NCBI GenBank assembly: GCA_002794735.1
Contig: NBAZ01000035.1
Coordinates: forward strand, 1-64,000
Reading direction: 5' to 3'
Length of the DNA stretch: 64,000 nucleotides
Origin: Pyrrhoderma lamaoense
Taxonomy: Eukaryota > Basidiomycota > Agaricomycetes > Hymenochaetales > Hymenochaetaceae
This document shows, one piece after another, positions 11,786-23,191 of this stretch (position 1 is the stretch's first letter; each line of letters opens with the position of its first letter). Position numbers and translations under genes: made by a program. The notes under the pieces are model-generated. The model had not been told where the DNA came from. It ran no database searches and worked only from the letters and a program-made list of their open reading frames with translations.

Positions 11786-13540
11786 TATCACTGAGCCCAG
11801 CCTTTTCTTCCCTTCTGGGCTCAACCCTCAACCCCGTCGCACCCCAACTATACCCTCTAACTAAAAGCTAGACTGCTAACCATGACATCGTATTACACTT
11901 TTCGAGGTTCGTTTCAGGTACTTTAAGTAGTACCTTGTTCACTGATAACACCCCTTCTCAGTATCATGGTCCGACATAACTGTTCCCGAAAAATCAAAAT
12001 CACCATACCTATACGTAAAAATCTCATTCAGAGATGAGAGCTGTAGAACGCGATCTGTCAATGGGTCGTCACCTCAATGGAACGAGATCTTTCCTATGTA
12101 CGCTATACACTTACCTGTCTGCCTCAGTCCATAGCCTAACAGTAGCTTTTTTTAATTTAGTACATGCTCGGACAAAGAAACTAGATTCACAATCGAGCTC
12201 ATGAAGGAGTCTATGGTCGATACTAGTATTGGAAGTGTGGAATGTACATTAGAAGATATACTCTCGGAGAATGGAGAAGGTGAGAGTACAATACACGTAG
12301 TTAGCTATCGATTCAATTTCTAATTAATCGAAAAATAGAAACTTGCCTTTTTTTGCAATCAAAGTCTGGAATACAACATTTGATATTCTTGTGTCTACAA
12401 CCATCCGATGAAACAAGCAACGCCGAAATAACCCTCATGAATCTTGCCCGCATCCTTCTTGACACTTATCCCTCTAGTGAAGACAGCTTTGTGGAGAATG
12501 TCAACTCAGTATTCAACGTAGCAAAGAGCACAATAAAAAGTGACGCATGCCAGTCGCTATTAAATATGGGATATAAGATCACTGCTTTTGTCGAGTTTGG
12601 AAATGGTATAGCAGATGTAAGTATTTATTAGCTAATTACATTCCATGATCTGCTTATTGAATGAATCACTAGGCAAGTCCGTATCTGAAACTAGCATGGT
12701 GCATGACAACTGCATTCTTATATGTGAGATTTTTGTGGAATCTTGATCAGAACACATTATAACTCTTGTAGATAATTGCTACTCAAACAAAAACCGACAA
12801 ACGAGTGAAGGATCTTGTAAAGAATCTAGTGAACTTGCTCTTAATCAACAAGGAGACCTCCGTTTTCGCAAATCCATCCGAGTCCTTACTTTCAGTTATG
12901 ACTGAGCTTCTCGATTTCATCACCAAATGCAGCACCCTTCTCCAAGACTATGCACGAAAGGGATTTATAGGTGAGTTAGATAAGATTGTGACCTATCTTG
13001 CGTGCTGATTAGATGATGTTATTAGTCCGTGCAATTTTGCAAGACAAGAAAGCCGCATTAGATGACTTGGAGAATACGCTAGTAAGCTTGAAGGTAGATC
13101 TGATATCGGCATTTGAGAGGCAGGGTATTATTGAAGCGGAAATAAGGGCGCTTAGAGAAGGTGAGCGCGGATCTAGGGCACACCATCATCATCCATTTAT
13201 GAACTTATTTGCTATAGAGTTAGAAGAGAGATTGCAGCCGAAGCATGAGGTTGGTCGTGAGCGTCGGAGGTGTTTGGAGGGGACACGGGCAGAGCTGCTG
13301 GAAGAGATAGAGGGTTGGGTACAAAATAGGAGTGCGCCGAATGTATTCTTTATTCTCGGTCATGCCGGTTCCGGGAAGAGTACGATCGCCACAACAGTTG
13401 CAGAAACATGTCGTGGTAGTCGACTTGGCTCACATCTATATTTTATGAGAGGAAGGAGTAATCCCGCTTTCATCATTCGTACCATAGCATATGGCCTAGC
13501 AAAACAAGATAGAGCTGTTGCAAAGGCTGTCAAAGCACAA

Positions 13541-14306
13541 TGAAAACTAAACTTTTGGTCAGATTTTGACCTTGGTGTTGTATTTAGTGGCGAGGACGTG
13601 GGGTTTAGAGTCTGCCTACACCAGACACGATGCTCAGGCTAAGATTTGGGGGCTAAATAGCGAGATACTCGACCTCGGCCGTCCGGCCGAGATCTCGGTC
13701 GGACCGTAGAGACTGATAGAGACCTCGAGGCAAGCTGAGACTTCACAGACCAGTAAAAGTAGTAGAAACGTATGAACAGAGCCCCGACCGAGGCTGTAGT
13801 TTGAGGTAAAAGTTTATGTATTTCAGTCCGCCCGGACGGCTTGCGGTACGGTCAGAGCGTTACAAGCGCGCCCGGGCAACCTAATAAAGCAGCAGCAAAG
13901 TAGATAAAGAGTACAGGAGACTAGTAGAGAGCTACTCGGGGGGGGTGTAGAAAGATAGCGACCGAGAGGAGTAGCTAGGAATTCACTGGGGATTGATTCA
14001 GGACTAATTAATTAACTACGGCCTCAAGTCTGGAGGCTTATATATCAAAACGCGAGATAAAGGTTAGATAATAAGGAAAGCATGGTGTCCAGGTGGCTAT
14101 ATGCGACTGGACGAAGGGTTTAAGCTATCAGAAACGAGGGGGTCGTATAAACGAACCCTACCCTCGAGTAAGAGTAGAAAGTGAAGCTAAATAGTAAGAG
14201 AAATGAACGAGGCGCGCGGCCGAGTAGTAGCAATGGACTTCTCGGGCGAGTTAGAAAGTGCATTATAAATGCACTACGACCGGCCAAACACTTAGCTGGT
14301 CCTACA
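13541..14306 (-). repeat. 3' LTR of the element in NLR-D (766 bp)
   Basis: This is the left-hand LTR, and the 3' LTR because the element lies on the minus strand. Its first three bases (TGA) end the interrupted NLR-D frame directly after KAVKAQ. Confidence 0.93.
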
Positions 14307-14603
14307 TCCCCCGGGAACTTTAGCACAAGTGTCCCCACTTGTCCTATAATCAGGGGTTGTCATAGGAATGGGGGAATGCGAAGGGGATATTAAGAAATAA
14401 GAGAATAAGGCATATAAGATGGGGGGGGGGGGCATATGGCATAGAACATAAGAAGAGATGGGCCGAAAGGAGTCAAAAGTCCTTAAAAGCGGCCAGGATA
14501 AGGGTGCATAAGTCAAGATAGAAGTAAGAACTAATGAGATATGAAGTTAAATAAGTAAAAGGGGGTATTTTTGCAAAGGGGGAAAAGGGGAAAGTCCAAT
14601 AGG

Positions 14604-15017
14604 TCAGTCTGGGGGCCTGGTATGATTTGGCAGCCACTGTAGAGGACCTAGTGGCGGAGTTCGGTGATTTGAAGCACCCAGGAGGCTAGAGTAGTGAGCC
14701 AGGGGTCCAAGGAGGTTAACAGACTGCTCAGGGGGCAGCCTGGGGTCGACCAGAGGTGTAGAGAGATGGAGAGATGAGGGGGTAGGTTTAGGAGAGGTAC
14801 CAGGAGAGGAAGGCCAATTCTGCGAGATTGGCTGATCCAGGGGCCTTTGTACTTCGTCCAAGAGTAGTTCAGACCTGTCCAAAGGTGTCCCAGCTTCGAC
14901 CGAGCCGTCCAAGGCCTTTGAAAGAGGTGTAGAGGTGGAGGGAGGACATGATGCCATCTGATGGGCATGTGGCATGTCAAGGGTGCTTATGAGCGCCTCA
15001 GAGTCCTCTTCTAGCAT
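14604..15017 (-). CDS. Short second ORF of the retroelement (137 aa)
   Basis: It starts at an ATG overlapping the stop of the upstream gag-like ORF as ATGCTAG, an arrangement that could allow reinitiation. The protein is Pro/Ser/Leu-rich with no catalytic motif and ends about 300 bp before the 3' LTR. It may be the N-terminal stub of a lost pol frame or a frameshifted gag tail. Function unknown. Confidence 0.5.
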   Translation of the reverse strand: MLEEDSEALISTLDMPHAHQMASCPPSTSTPLSKALDGSVEAGTPLDRSELLLDEVQRPLDQPISQNWPSSPGTSPKPTPSSLHLSTPLVDPRLPPEQSVNLLGPLAHYSSLLGASNHRTPPLGPLQWLPNHTRPPD

Positions 15018-16336
15018 CTGTTGGCTAGGGGTGCTCGTGTAGGGGCTTGTGGAAGCACTAGTGCCGGCTGGAAGGGCACAGAAGGTGGTTGGGGGCTAGG
15101 TGAGCCAGGAGAGGGGTATGAGGCCTTAGAGGTGGTGAGAGACATGTGGTCTTCTTGGACGCATTTTCTGAGTGTTTTCTTGAGAGAGGAGCTGCTTGGG
15201 GCCTGGGACGAGTCAGTAGAATGACTGTCTGCATAGTAGCAGGGGTACCGAGCCCGGCCGAAGTGATCTGAGGCAGGGGGAAGAGCTGAGAGAAGAGAGG
15301 TATGAGCTGGGGTGGCCCATGAGACCTTCTTTGAGATAGCTTCCCCAGAATTACCTGGGGGCGGCTGAGACTGCGGCAGATGGGCAAATAAGGTCTGAAG
15401 AGGAGGGGGAATAGGTTTGGGGGGTTCCAGGTGGGCTTCCTGGCGAGCTGCTCTGTTGGCAAGCAGTACTTGCAGCCTTTTCCTGGCCTGGTAGAGAGCC
15501 TCCTCTTCTACTCGCAATTCCTCATCCAAATCTTCGTCCAAATCGCTCAAACCACTTTCAGATGAGTCTGTGGAATCAGGGGAGGCTACTGGAAAAGGTT
15601 TGGAGTCCGTCCAATGCATGGCCATCGCGTTATGAGGAGTAGAAGTGGGGGGAGTAGGCTGAGGAGAGGCATGAGGAGTAGGAGGAGAGACTGGAGGTAA
15701 AGGACGCTTCGGCCGGCTCAGATGGCCCTGATTCTTGAGCGCCTGGCTAGATTGTATGTTCAGGACATGGTCTGCCGCTTTCTGGACCTCAGGCATGCCG
15801 TATGGGGCTTCTGGGTCATGATAAGGGTCCTGGAGGTGCAGCTGGTACTCAACCTCTTTCCTAAGGGACTGGGGCAAGCCCTGCATGTAGAGCAAGCCAG
15901 TCTGCATAGGGGAGATTAGATTCTGAGCCAGAAGGGAGGTACTTAGCTGTAGAAAGTCCCTATTGTACTCAGCAAGCTCCATAGGGGTCCTGAAGTCAGA
16001 AGAAGCTGAGGCTTTGAGGAGGGCTTCCAGCGCGCCAAAAGAGTGTCTGGAGCTCCTATTCAGCTCAGGGTAAAGGCCCAGGATGGCCATGCGAAGCTCC
16101 TGTGGTGTAGAAGAGGGGTCCTGCCACTGGGGGAGGCATTCCCATAGCTCCTTGACATCATAATCCACATACCTTCCAAGCAGCCTTTTGAGTTGGCTAA
16201 GGTCTTTGGGGTATGCCAGAGCTGCCAGACTGTAAACCTCATCCAAAAAGCGAAGTAGAGAGGTAGGTTTTGACCCATCAAACCTTGGGGCAGTTGGATC
16301 AAAGGCAGAAGGGATTGAGATGAAAGGGGAAGCCAT
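15011..16336 (-). CDS. Gag-like protein of the LTR retroelement (441 aa)
   Basis: The only long frame inside the element. The N-terminal half (about 1-190) is a compact helical region with features such as FDGSKPTSLLRFLDEVY, VDYDVKELWE and LGLYPELNR, resembling capsid-type gag regions of fungal LTR elements. The second half is low-complexity, Pro/Ser-rich, with an acidic coiled-coil-like stretch (DLDEDLDEELRVEEEALYQ). I see no CCHC zinc knuckle. The start is the first ATG after the 5' leader. Its role would be particle assembly. The gag assignment rests on position and fold-type resemblance, not on a database match. Confidence 0.7.
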   Translation of the reverse strand: MASPFISIPSAFDPTAPRFDGSKPTSLLRFLDEVYSLAALAYPKDLSQLKRLLGRYVDYDVKELWECLPQWQDPSSTPQELRMAILGLYPELNRSSRHSFGALEALLKASASSDFRTPMELAEYNRDFLQLSTSLLAQNLISPMQTGLLYMQGLPQSLRKEVEYQLHLQDPYHDPEAPYGMPEVQKAADHVLNIQSSQALKNQGHLSRPKRPLPPVSPPTPHASPQPTPPTSTPHNAMAMHWTDSKPFPVASPDSTDSSESGLSDLDEDLDEELRVEEEALYQARKRLQVLLANRAARQEAHLEPPKPIPPPLQTLFAHLPQSQPPPGNSGEAISKKVSWATPAHTSLLSALPPASDHFGRARYPCYYADSHSTDSSQAPSSSSLKKTLRKCVQEDHMSLTTSKASYPSPGSPSPQPPSVPFQPALVLPQAPTRAPLANRC

Positions 16337-16774
16337 TGTAAGTGGGCCGAGGGTCTAGGACGAGCAGGAGGCGTCAGGAGGTGTTGTAGAAGGTATAGGA
16401 GGGGTCAGAAGCGAAAGAACTCTTGTAGAAAGAGTCTGGAGGGAGTAGGGGCTGCCTGGAGGCTTACCACCCGAGTTCTGAGGCAAGAGGATATCCTACA
16501 GTGCCCAGAAGGCTCTAGGAGGTGCCAGTAACCTCCAGAAGGCGACCAGAAGGTTCTAGCCCAGGTACTGAAGAGATCTGAGGAGTTCCAAGGTGGTGGT
16601 TGATTGTTGGGGGTCTGGGGGAGTCTGTTGCTTGCCTGGCTTCGGCCCAAGGCTTATCCTAGCCTTAGGTGCTTCGGATCTCGGCTCAGGGGCAGTAGAG
16701 GCGGCCCTGAGTGACCCTGAAGGCTTTGGAGCAGGTAGCTTAGCCTAAAAACGCGTGTTGAGACAGAAAGAACC

Positions 16775-16792
16775 CCCTCGCGGTGGGCTCCA
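16775..16792 (-). promoter_or_regulatory. Putative primer binding site of the LTR element
   Basis: On the minus strand, two bases inside the 5' LTR, the sequence starts TGGAGCCCACCGCGAGG. TGG pairs with a tRNA 3' CCA end, as is usual for minus-strand priming. The tRNA was not identified. Confidence 0.6.
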
Positions 16793-16794
16793 GA

Positions 16795-17562
16795 TGAAAA
16801 CTAAACTTTTGGTCAGATTTTGACCTTGGTGTTGTATTTAGTGGCGAGGACGTGGGGTTTAGAGTCTGCCTACACCAGACACGATGCTCAGGCTAAGATT
16901 TGGGGGCTAAATAGCGAGATACTCGACCTCGGCCGTCCGGCCGAGATCTCGGTCGGACCGTAGAGACTGATAGAGACCTCGAGGCAAGCTGAGACTTCAC
17001 AGACCAGTAAAAGTAGTAGAAACGTATGAACAGAGCCCCGACCGAGGCTGTAGTTTGAGGTAAAAGTTTATGTATTTCAGTCCGCCCGGACGGCTTGCGG
17101 TACGGTCAGAGCGTTACAAGCGCGCCCGGGCAACCTAATAAAGCAGCAGCAAAGTAGATAAAGAGTACAGGAGACTAGTAGAGAGCTACTCGGGGGGGGG
17201 GTGTAGAAAGATAGCGACCGAGAGGAGTAGCTAGGAATTCACTGGGGATTGATTCAGGACTAATTAATTAACTACGGCCTCAAGTCTGGAGGCTTATATA
17301 TCAAAACGCGAGATAAAGGTTAGATAATAAGGAAAGCATGGTGTCCAGGTGGCTATATGCGACTGGACGAAGGGTTTAAGCTATCAGAAACGAGGGGGTC
17401 GTATAAACGAACCCTACCCTCGAGTAAGAGTAGAAAGTGAAGCTAAATAGTAAGAGAAATGAACGAGGCGCGCGGCCGAGTAGTAGCAATGGACTTCTCG
17501 GGCGAGTTAGAAAGTGCATTATAAATGCACTACGACCGGCCAAACACTTAGCTGGTCCTACA
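16795..17562 (-). repeat. 5' LTR of the element in NLR-D (768 bp)
   Basis: This is the right-hand LTR and carries the element's promoter. A TATA-like sequence lies at about 17293-17301 on the minus strand (atatataag read in element sense). It ends at 17562, just before the acaa duplication where NLR-D coding resumes. Confidence 0.93.
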
Positions 17563-20500
17563 ACAACTCGATGAACATGAGATCGATTCTATTACACCTG
17601 ACAAAACATTCGAGGTCTTGCTGTATAAGCCACTGCATGCGGTGACAAAGAAGGAAGGAATGAAGACCAATGTTCTTACCATCCTTGATGCGTTGGACGA
17701 ATGTGGAAGTAGGGAGTCCCGAGGACCTTATATCAGAATAATCAAGGAAAAGCTGCAGACATTGCCTCCCAACTACCGTTTTCTTATCACCAGTCGACCA
17801 GAAGGGGATATCGCTTCATCGTTGGAGCTAGAACAACTGGGAATACGCAACAGATGGCTAGATCACACCTCGAACGATGCCAAAAAAGACATTCTGATGT
17901 ATATTGATACTGAACTAGGGAGATTGAGGAAGACTGGTAGGATAGTAGTAGAGCCGGACTGGCCATGGGAAGAGAGTATGAATATACTAGGCAGTGCTGC
18001 AGGTGGACTGTTCATATGGGCCTCAACCGCTGTGAGGTTGATCGAGAGTAAGAAAGGGAATATGGGAGGAGAGCTGAAGCGTTTAGTCAATACTAAATCA
18101 TTATCACTGGGTGAATTGTACGCGACGGCATTTGAGGAATCACTTAGTTGGGACGAAGATATGAAGAGGGATTTCTCGAGAATATTTTCGTTGATCATGT
18201 TCGGGAAGGAGCAACTGTCAGACACGGAGATCAACGACTTATTAGGACTTGATTATGGGAAGACACGGGAAATTCTCAATTCACTACGTTCTATAGTGTC
18301 GTTTGAGCCTAGCCAACCGATCCGCTTGTACCATACTTCACTATACGATTACTTGATCTCAGTGCGTGGAAAAGCATGGTTCATTGAGGAAGCAAGAGAG
18401 AAAACATGCCTTGCGCTGCGATGCTTTGAGTTGATGGAGGAATTGAGGTTCAATATTTGTGATCTGGAGACATCGTACAAGCTAAATAAGGACGTACCTG
18501 GACTTGAGGATCGCGTAAAAAAGAATATCTCTGCCTCGCTACTATATGCCTGTCGCCATTGGGCTTCTCATCTCCGGGAGGCACCATACTCGGAGGATCT
18601 GTGCAAACAGCTCGAATCATTCGCGAAAAATCGATTACTGTATTGGGTCGAAGTCCTCAGCCTCGCAGGCTCGATATACACTTCCCTTTTACAATCGCTG
18701 CAGAATGCTATTACATGGATAGGGGGTGAGCAGTTATGAATTAAAGAATGATTCAAACTGATGTCTATATAGAACAAGCACGCACAACTATCTGAATTTC
18801 TCCAAGATGCCCATACTCAGTTCCTCAGATTCATCGAACCCATCTCCCAAAGTATCCCCCATTTGTACATGTCATTCCTTCCGTTGATGAGAGGGGATTC
18901 CATCGTCGCTGGGCACTACGCCAAGCGAGCGCAGTCACTGACACGGGTCGAGTATGCTGGATATAAACCCCAAATGGCATGTACCAAGCAGATCAATGTT
19001 GGCAGTTGGGTCAAATCTATCTCATACTCTCCCGATGGCGAATGGATTGTATCAGGATCGACCACCGGTGGCACCAACGTATGGGATGTAGTAAGCGGTA
19101 GACGGCTCCTCGGCCCACTTCAAGGACATTATGACAGAGTGTCGAGTGTCGCGTACACTGCAGATGTGAAATATATTGCTTCAGGATCTTATGATAAGAC
19201 AGTGCGGGTATGGAATGCGGTCACTGGTGAGAGGGTTCTTGTTGGTCATTCAGAAATGATTGTTTCTGTCGCATTTCATGGAGACAGGAATTACATAGCA
19301 TCAGGCTCCTATGATAATACTATCAGACTATGGCATGCTGAGAGTGGTACGCCAATCGGAGAACCGTTGAGAGGGCATTCAAAGGGTGTGAAAAGTGTCG
19401 TATTCTCACCCAATGGATACTACCTCGCATCGGGATCAGATGATTGCACTATCATTGTCTGGAACGTGGAAAACAGAGAGACGGTCTCTGCCCCATTCAA
19501 GGGACATTCAGGCGCAGTCAACTCCCTATCGTTTTCTCCAGACAGCGAGCGAATTGTATCAGGGTCATGGGATGGGACTATTCGTACATGGGAAGTGTCG
19601 AGTGGCAAGATCTTACATACATTCTCTGGAGACGGAATAGACTCGGTATGGTCAGTTGTGTATTCTAGTGATGGCAAACATATTTTGTCGGGGACCAAGG
19701 ATAGTGTGATAAGAATGTGGAATGCGGAAGACAGCGATGCTCCTCCGAAAAGATTCGAAGGTCATACAGACCAGGTTTCGTCTGTCGCATTCGCACCTGA
19801 CAATAAACACTTTGCCTCTGGGTCGTTTGATGGGACGATCAGAGTCTGGGACATTGGAAAAGGAATGCCAAAATTGGAAACAAAGTTTAAGGAACAAACG
19901 AACGCAATTGGAGCAATTGCGATTTCACCGAAAACAGGAAAGTTTCTTGTCTCCGGCTCCAACGATTACACGGTGTGTGTCTGGAATGCGGAGAGCGGTG
20001 ACTTGATCAAAGGTCCTTTATTTGGACATTCAAACTCGGTTACGTCAGTTGCGTTTTCACCCGATGAAAATCACTTCGCCGCGGGATCATATGAATTAAT
20101 ACGAATATGGAATATGATCAACGATGAATATATCACGTGCGATGGTCACACACACTGGGTTCGCTCACTCGCCTTTTCTCCTGATGGAAAGCATCTTGCT
20201 TCAGGCTCCTTCGACAATACAATCCGGGTATGGAGTGTCGAAAGTGGCCTACCTGCAGCAAATCAGTTTCTTGGTCATACGAACTGGGTCGACACAGTCT
20301 GTTATTCGCCTGACGGAAAGAAGGTTGTCTCTGGATCACACGATAAAACTGTTCGTATCTGGGATGCTTCCAACGGCAGTCTACTTTCCACTTTTGAAGG
20401 TCATTCTGAGCCAGTTTACTCTGTCGCTTACTCCCTCGATGGTAAACTTATCGTCTCCGGTTCTGATGACAAAACGATACAAGTCTGGAACACTGAAACT

Positions 20501-20976
20501 GGCCAAGATGCGCGTGGTCTGACAACGAGCCATTCGGTCGGAATTAAATCGGTATGCTTTTCTCCCGATGGAAAGTGGGTAGTCTCTGGATCAAGAGGTA
20601 AAACTGTCTGCGTATGGAATGCATCGACTGGCATTCTCTTCTTCCAAGCTCGTGTCCCATCATCCGTCAGATCTGTCGCTGCCTTCCCTACATTTGACAA
20701 TAAGCATATCAAATTTGCTTCAAGCTCCGAAGTTGGAGAAATCTATATCTGGTCTGTAAATGTCGAGTCAGGAAGAGAAGAATGGTATTTGGAAAAAAAT
20801 GGATGGCTCACTGGAAGAAACAACAAGTTACTCATGTGGATTCCCCGGATCTCCGTCACTCGCTCGTATATGGTCCACGCATTCTGAATACACGCTTTTA
20901 TATGAGTTTGGATTCTTCACTTTATCGAGGTGATCAATGGGCTACTTGTTTTCTCTCAAATAATGCTCTTTTGTAG

Positions 20977-23191
20977 TCTTTCAAATTCATTGTTTATATT
21001 AGTAATCGTGTTTATATATTCTATCGCATTGCTCGCATTACCGCAATTTTTGTTAATTACTTTGTCTATCTATTCTTAATTTGTTCGCTTTCTATCATTC
21101 ATATAGACTGTAACTTATATCCATCACTATTTTATCTAGTCCAAGGAAGTTATACTTACACTCTTTATCTCTAAAGCTCGTTTCTCTATTTAGTCTGCCT
21201 GCGAAAGAACATACGAGTTCTCAGGTATTCCTAGTCCAGGTTGCCTCTGGAGTTTGGAGTTTTGGTAAGAAGATATGGATAGAATCGCGAATTAGTTATA
21301 CAAGTAGTTAATTCAAAATACTATCTTATGTCTCTTCCCTTCTGGCTCGTATTATCGTCTTCAAAGTTCAAAGTATAGTATTACGCATTAAAATGCTTTT
21401 TTTCACTTCAGAATATAATCTCCTTAAAATACAGTTTACCATCAGCTATATACAATGTAACTACAGTGCTGCTCAGTACCGCTTGTTTAGTGGGCTTCTT
21501 GTAGACTATGTTAACAAGCACTGCGTGTCTGAATTCAAGCTCTTCCGATAGACTCACAACCACTCAAAGGGCGAGAAAAAGAAAAACCAAAGCCGGATAT
21601 GTGAGAGCGTAATTAGAGTAAGAACGAAAAGATACATCGCAGACTTGATATTCTGGAACCAGGATGTAGACTTTGATCTCTATTGGCGACATAACTGAGC
21701 CCGGAGACGTCATCGAGGGCCTCTCTGGAAGAATCTTCTTTACTTCCTTGATTGTATACCACTCCGAGACTGGATCTGGGGCTCAATGACAGGTAGAGCG
21801 TAGATCTTCTGTTCGACCTGGTACGCTCTCGACGACCCTCGAAAGTGCAAGGGAAAGAGTAATTTATATACCTGGTCGTACTCATATCCTCAGCAGGTCT
21901 CTAATGTGAGCAGCCTCTAGTTGATACCGCAATGTCAGTAAAATAGAACTGTAACTTCGGGATAAGGTTGGATACCATCTAGGTCTCTAAGGAGATAATA
22001 AAAACAGGTCTCGCTGTAACAACAAGTATAATTTGAGCAACAGAATAGCCACAATTTTAATACGTAAGTGGGATACAAATCTATAGACGGATTTGGGAGA
22101 TATGCAACATGATTATACAGGTGGGTATACGAGAGGACACCGGGCACCATAGGCGACATACGGTTTTTGGATATTCTCCCGCCTTAATTTGAGGATATAG
22201 CCGCGTATGTACTAGTTCCTGATGTCCTTTTGTATATCCATCTGTACTTACTAATTTCGAAATCTAATGCTAGAAATAACAGTTATTGAATCTTAGTGGG
22301 CAACACCTACTCGCCAATTTATAAGCATTTTAAATTTACCCGAATAGGGCTAAAAACTCAGAGTCGCAGGACTCCTCATTCTTACCTAACTCATACCTCC
22401 GTAGAATACTGTACGTGCGTAAGGACGAATAGTTGTTTACTAGCTAGGCTTAAAGATATGCTGACAATATGACACCTACTAGATCACCGTACTGTACTAT
22501 ACTGAATAGTAAACTTCTTACAGAATCCCAATGTACATTTTTAACTACTCCTCTTGTCTCCACTATCAACGCGATATACCTTAGAAATTTTAATTTCTAA
22601 TCTCAAAACTACACATGGGTTAATCAGGCTACTTCAATGAGTTGACATCTATCGAAGAACCTGAGATGATGATACAAGATGCTATGTTTATTCACAGCTC
22701 CTATACAAGGTTTATGTAATGAGGTCAATGTGAATGCAGGAGAGGAGAGGCGATAGACGCCAGGGTCTTGTACATCGGGTATTCTGATATCCATCCAGCT
22801 ACCTTCAAGCCTCCTAGTTTTGCTACTATTGACGCGCGTCTAGATAGATGAGAATGTCAGAAGCTTGATGTAGCTCAGTTTAGCGGGCATGCATGAACCT
22901 CGTATCTGCGATGTACGACTTCTAGTGAGATCACAAGATCCCCCACATTTTTTCTCGCTGTATACATGCGCATCAGATATATCACAGTCCTTCCTTGTGG
23001 GTTTTCTGGGTGGTTTTACTATTGACTTCCGTACCATTTTACATAATTAGCTATCATCAACAAGTTGTTCTGACAAACACATGGCTAACACGAGGCACCC
23101 CTTCGTATAAACTTCATCTTCCACTCATATACTCCTCAATTTTTTATCCCCCATCCTCCTTGCTCTTTAGGTCTTAGTTGATGTCCTGACC
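20977..23191. repeat. Intergenic region with the NLR 3' repeat module (copy 1)
   Basis: About 21000-22600 is colinear in patches with regions downstream of NLR-F (30720-32200), NLR-G (39540-40500) and NLR-H (46620-47400 and 47700-48770). Shared blocks include catacgagttctcaggt, ctggtcgtactcat and cagagtcg-ggactcctca. A minus-strand frame at 21613-21885 (MSTTRYINYSFP...) has a counterpart at 31378-31605 but not in the other copies. A further block at about 22870-22960 recurs near 41160-41270 and 58075-58170. No supported gene. Confidence 0.65.

Larger units (their letters stand above)
13541..17562 (-). mobile_element. Non-autonomous LTR retrotransposon with gag-like ORF, inserted in NLR-D
   Basis: LTRs at 13541-14306 and 16795-17562 begin TG and end CA. 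By eye they are identical except for the length of one G run (8 versus 10). A 4-bp duplication, acaa, flanks the element (13537-13540 and 17563-17566). The internal region (14307-16794, about 2.5 kb) is read on the minus strand. It has a primer-binding-site-like sequence two bases inside the 5' LTR, a gag-like ORF, a second short overlapping ORF, and a purine run (CCCGGGGGA) beside the 3' LTR. No protease, reverse transcriptase, RNase H or integrase motif is present, so movement would need enzymes supplied in trans. The near-identical LTRs mark a recent insertion. Confidence 0.92.
11882..20976 (+). pseudogene. NLR-D: C2-like/NACHT/WD40 gene disrupted by an LTR element and two indels
   Basis: Exons 1-7 match the paralogue pattern: 11882-11906, 11962-12097, 12161-12279, 12339-12616, 12673-12723, 12772-12970, 13026-13160. 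Exon 8 starts at 13218 and shows Walker A GHAGSGKS. It is interrupted at 13540/13541 by a 4022-bp LTR element with acaa target repeats. Coding resumes at 17567; the two sides join in frame (KAVKAQ to LDEHEID). Walker B (LDALDECG) and the RLYHTSLYDYL motif lie beyond the insertion. There is one extra G at the exon 8 donor (18722-18726, five G where paralogues have four), which shifts the frame if the usual donor is used. A missing base near 20843 moves the C-terminal tail into another frame (20887 stop; homology runs on to 20976). Exon 9 starts at 18773. Most of the coding sequence is otherwise well kept, so inactivation looks recent. Confidence 0.9.

Noticed and set aside
14120..14338. Recurrent frame with VGPAKCLAGRSAFIMHFL in every L1 LTR (also near 1562, 29145 and 33163)
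   Set aside because: It lies wholly within the LTR, is present only because the LTR is repeated, crosses the LTR end into different flanks and has no recognisable domain. Treated as a chance frame.
15021..15224. Plus-strand frame opposite the gag-like ORF
   Set aside because: Low-complexity antisense frame of a Pro/Ser-rich coding region; no support.
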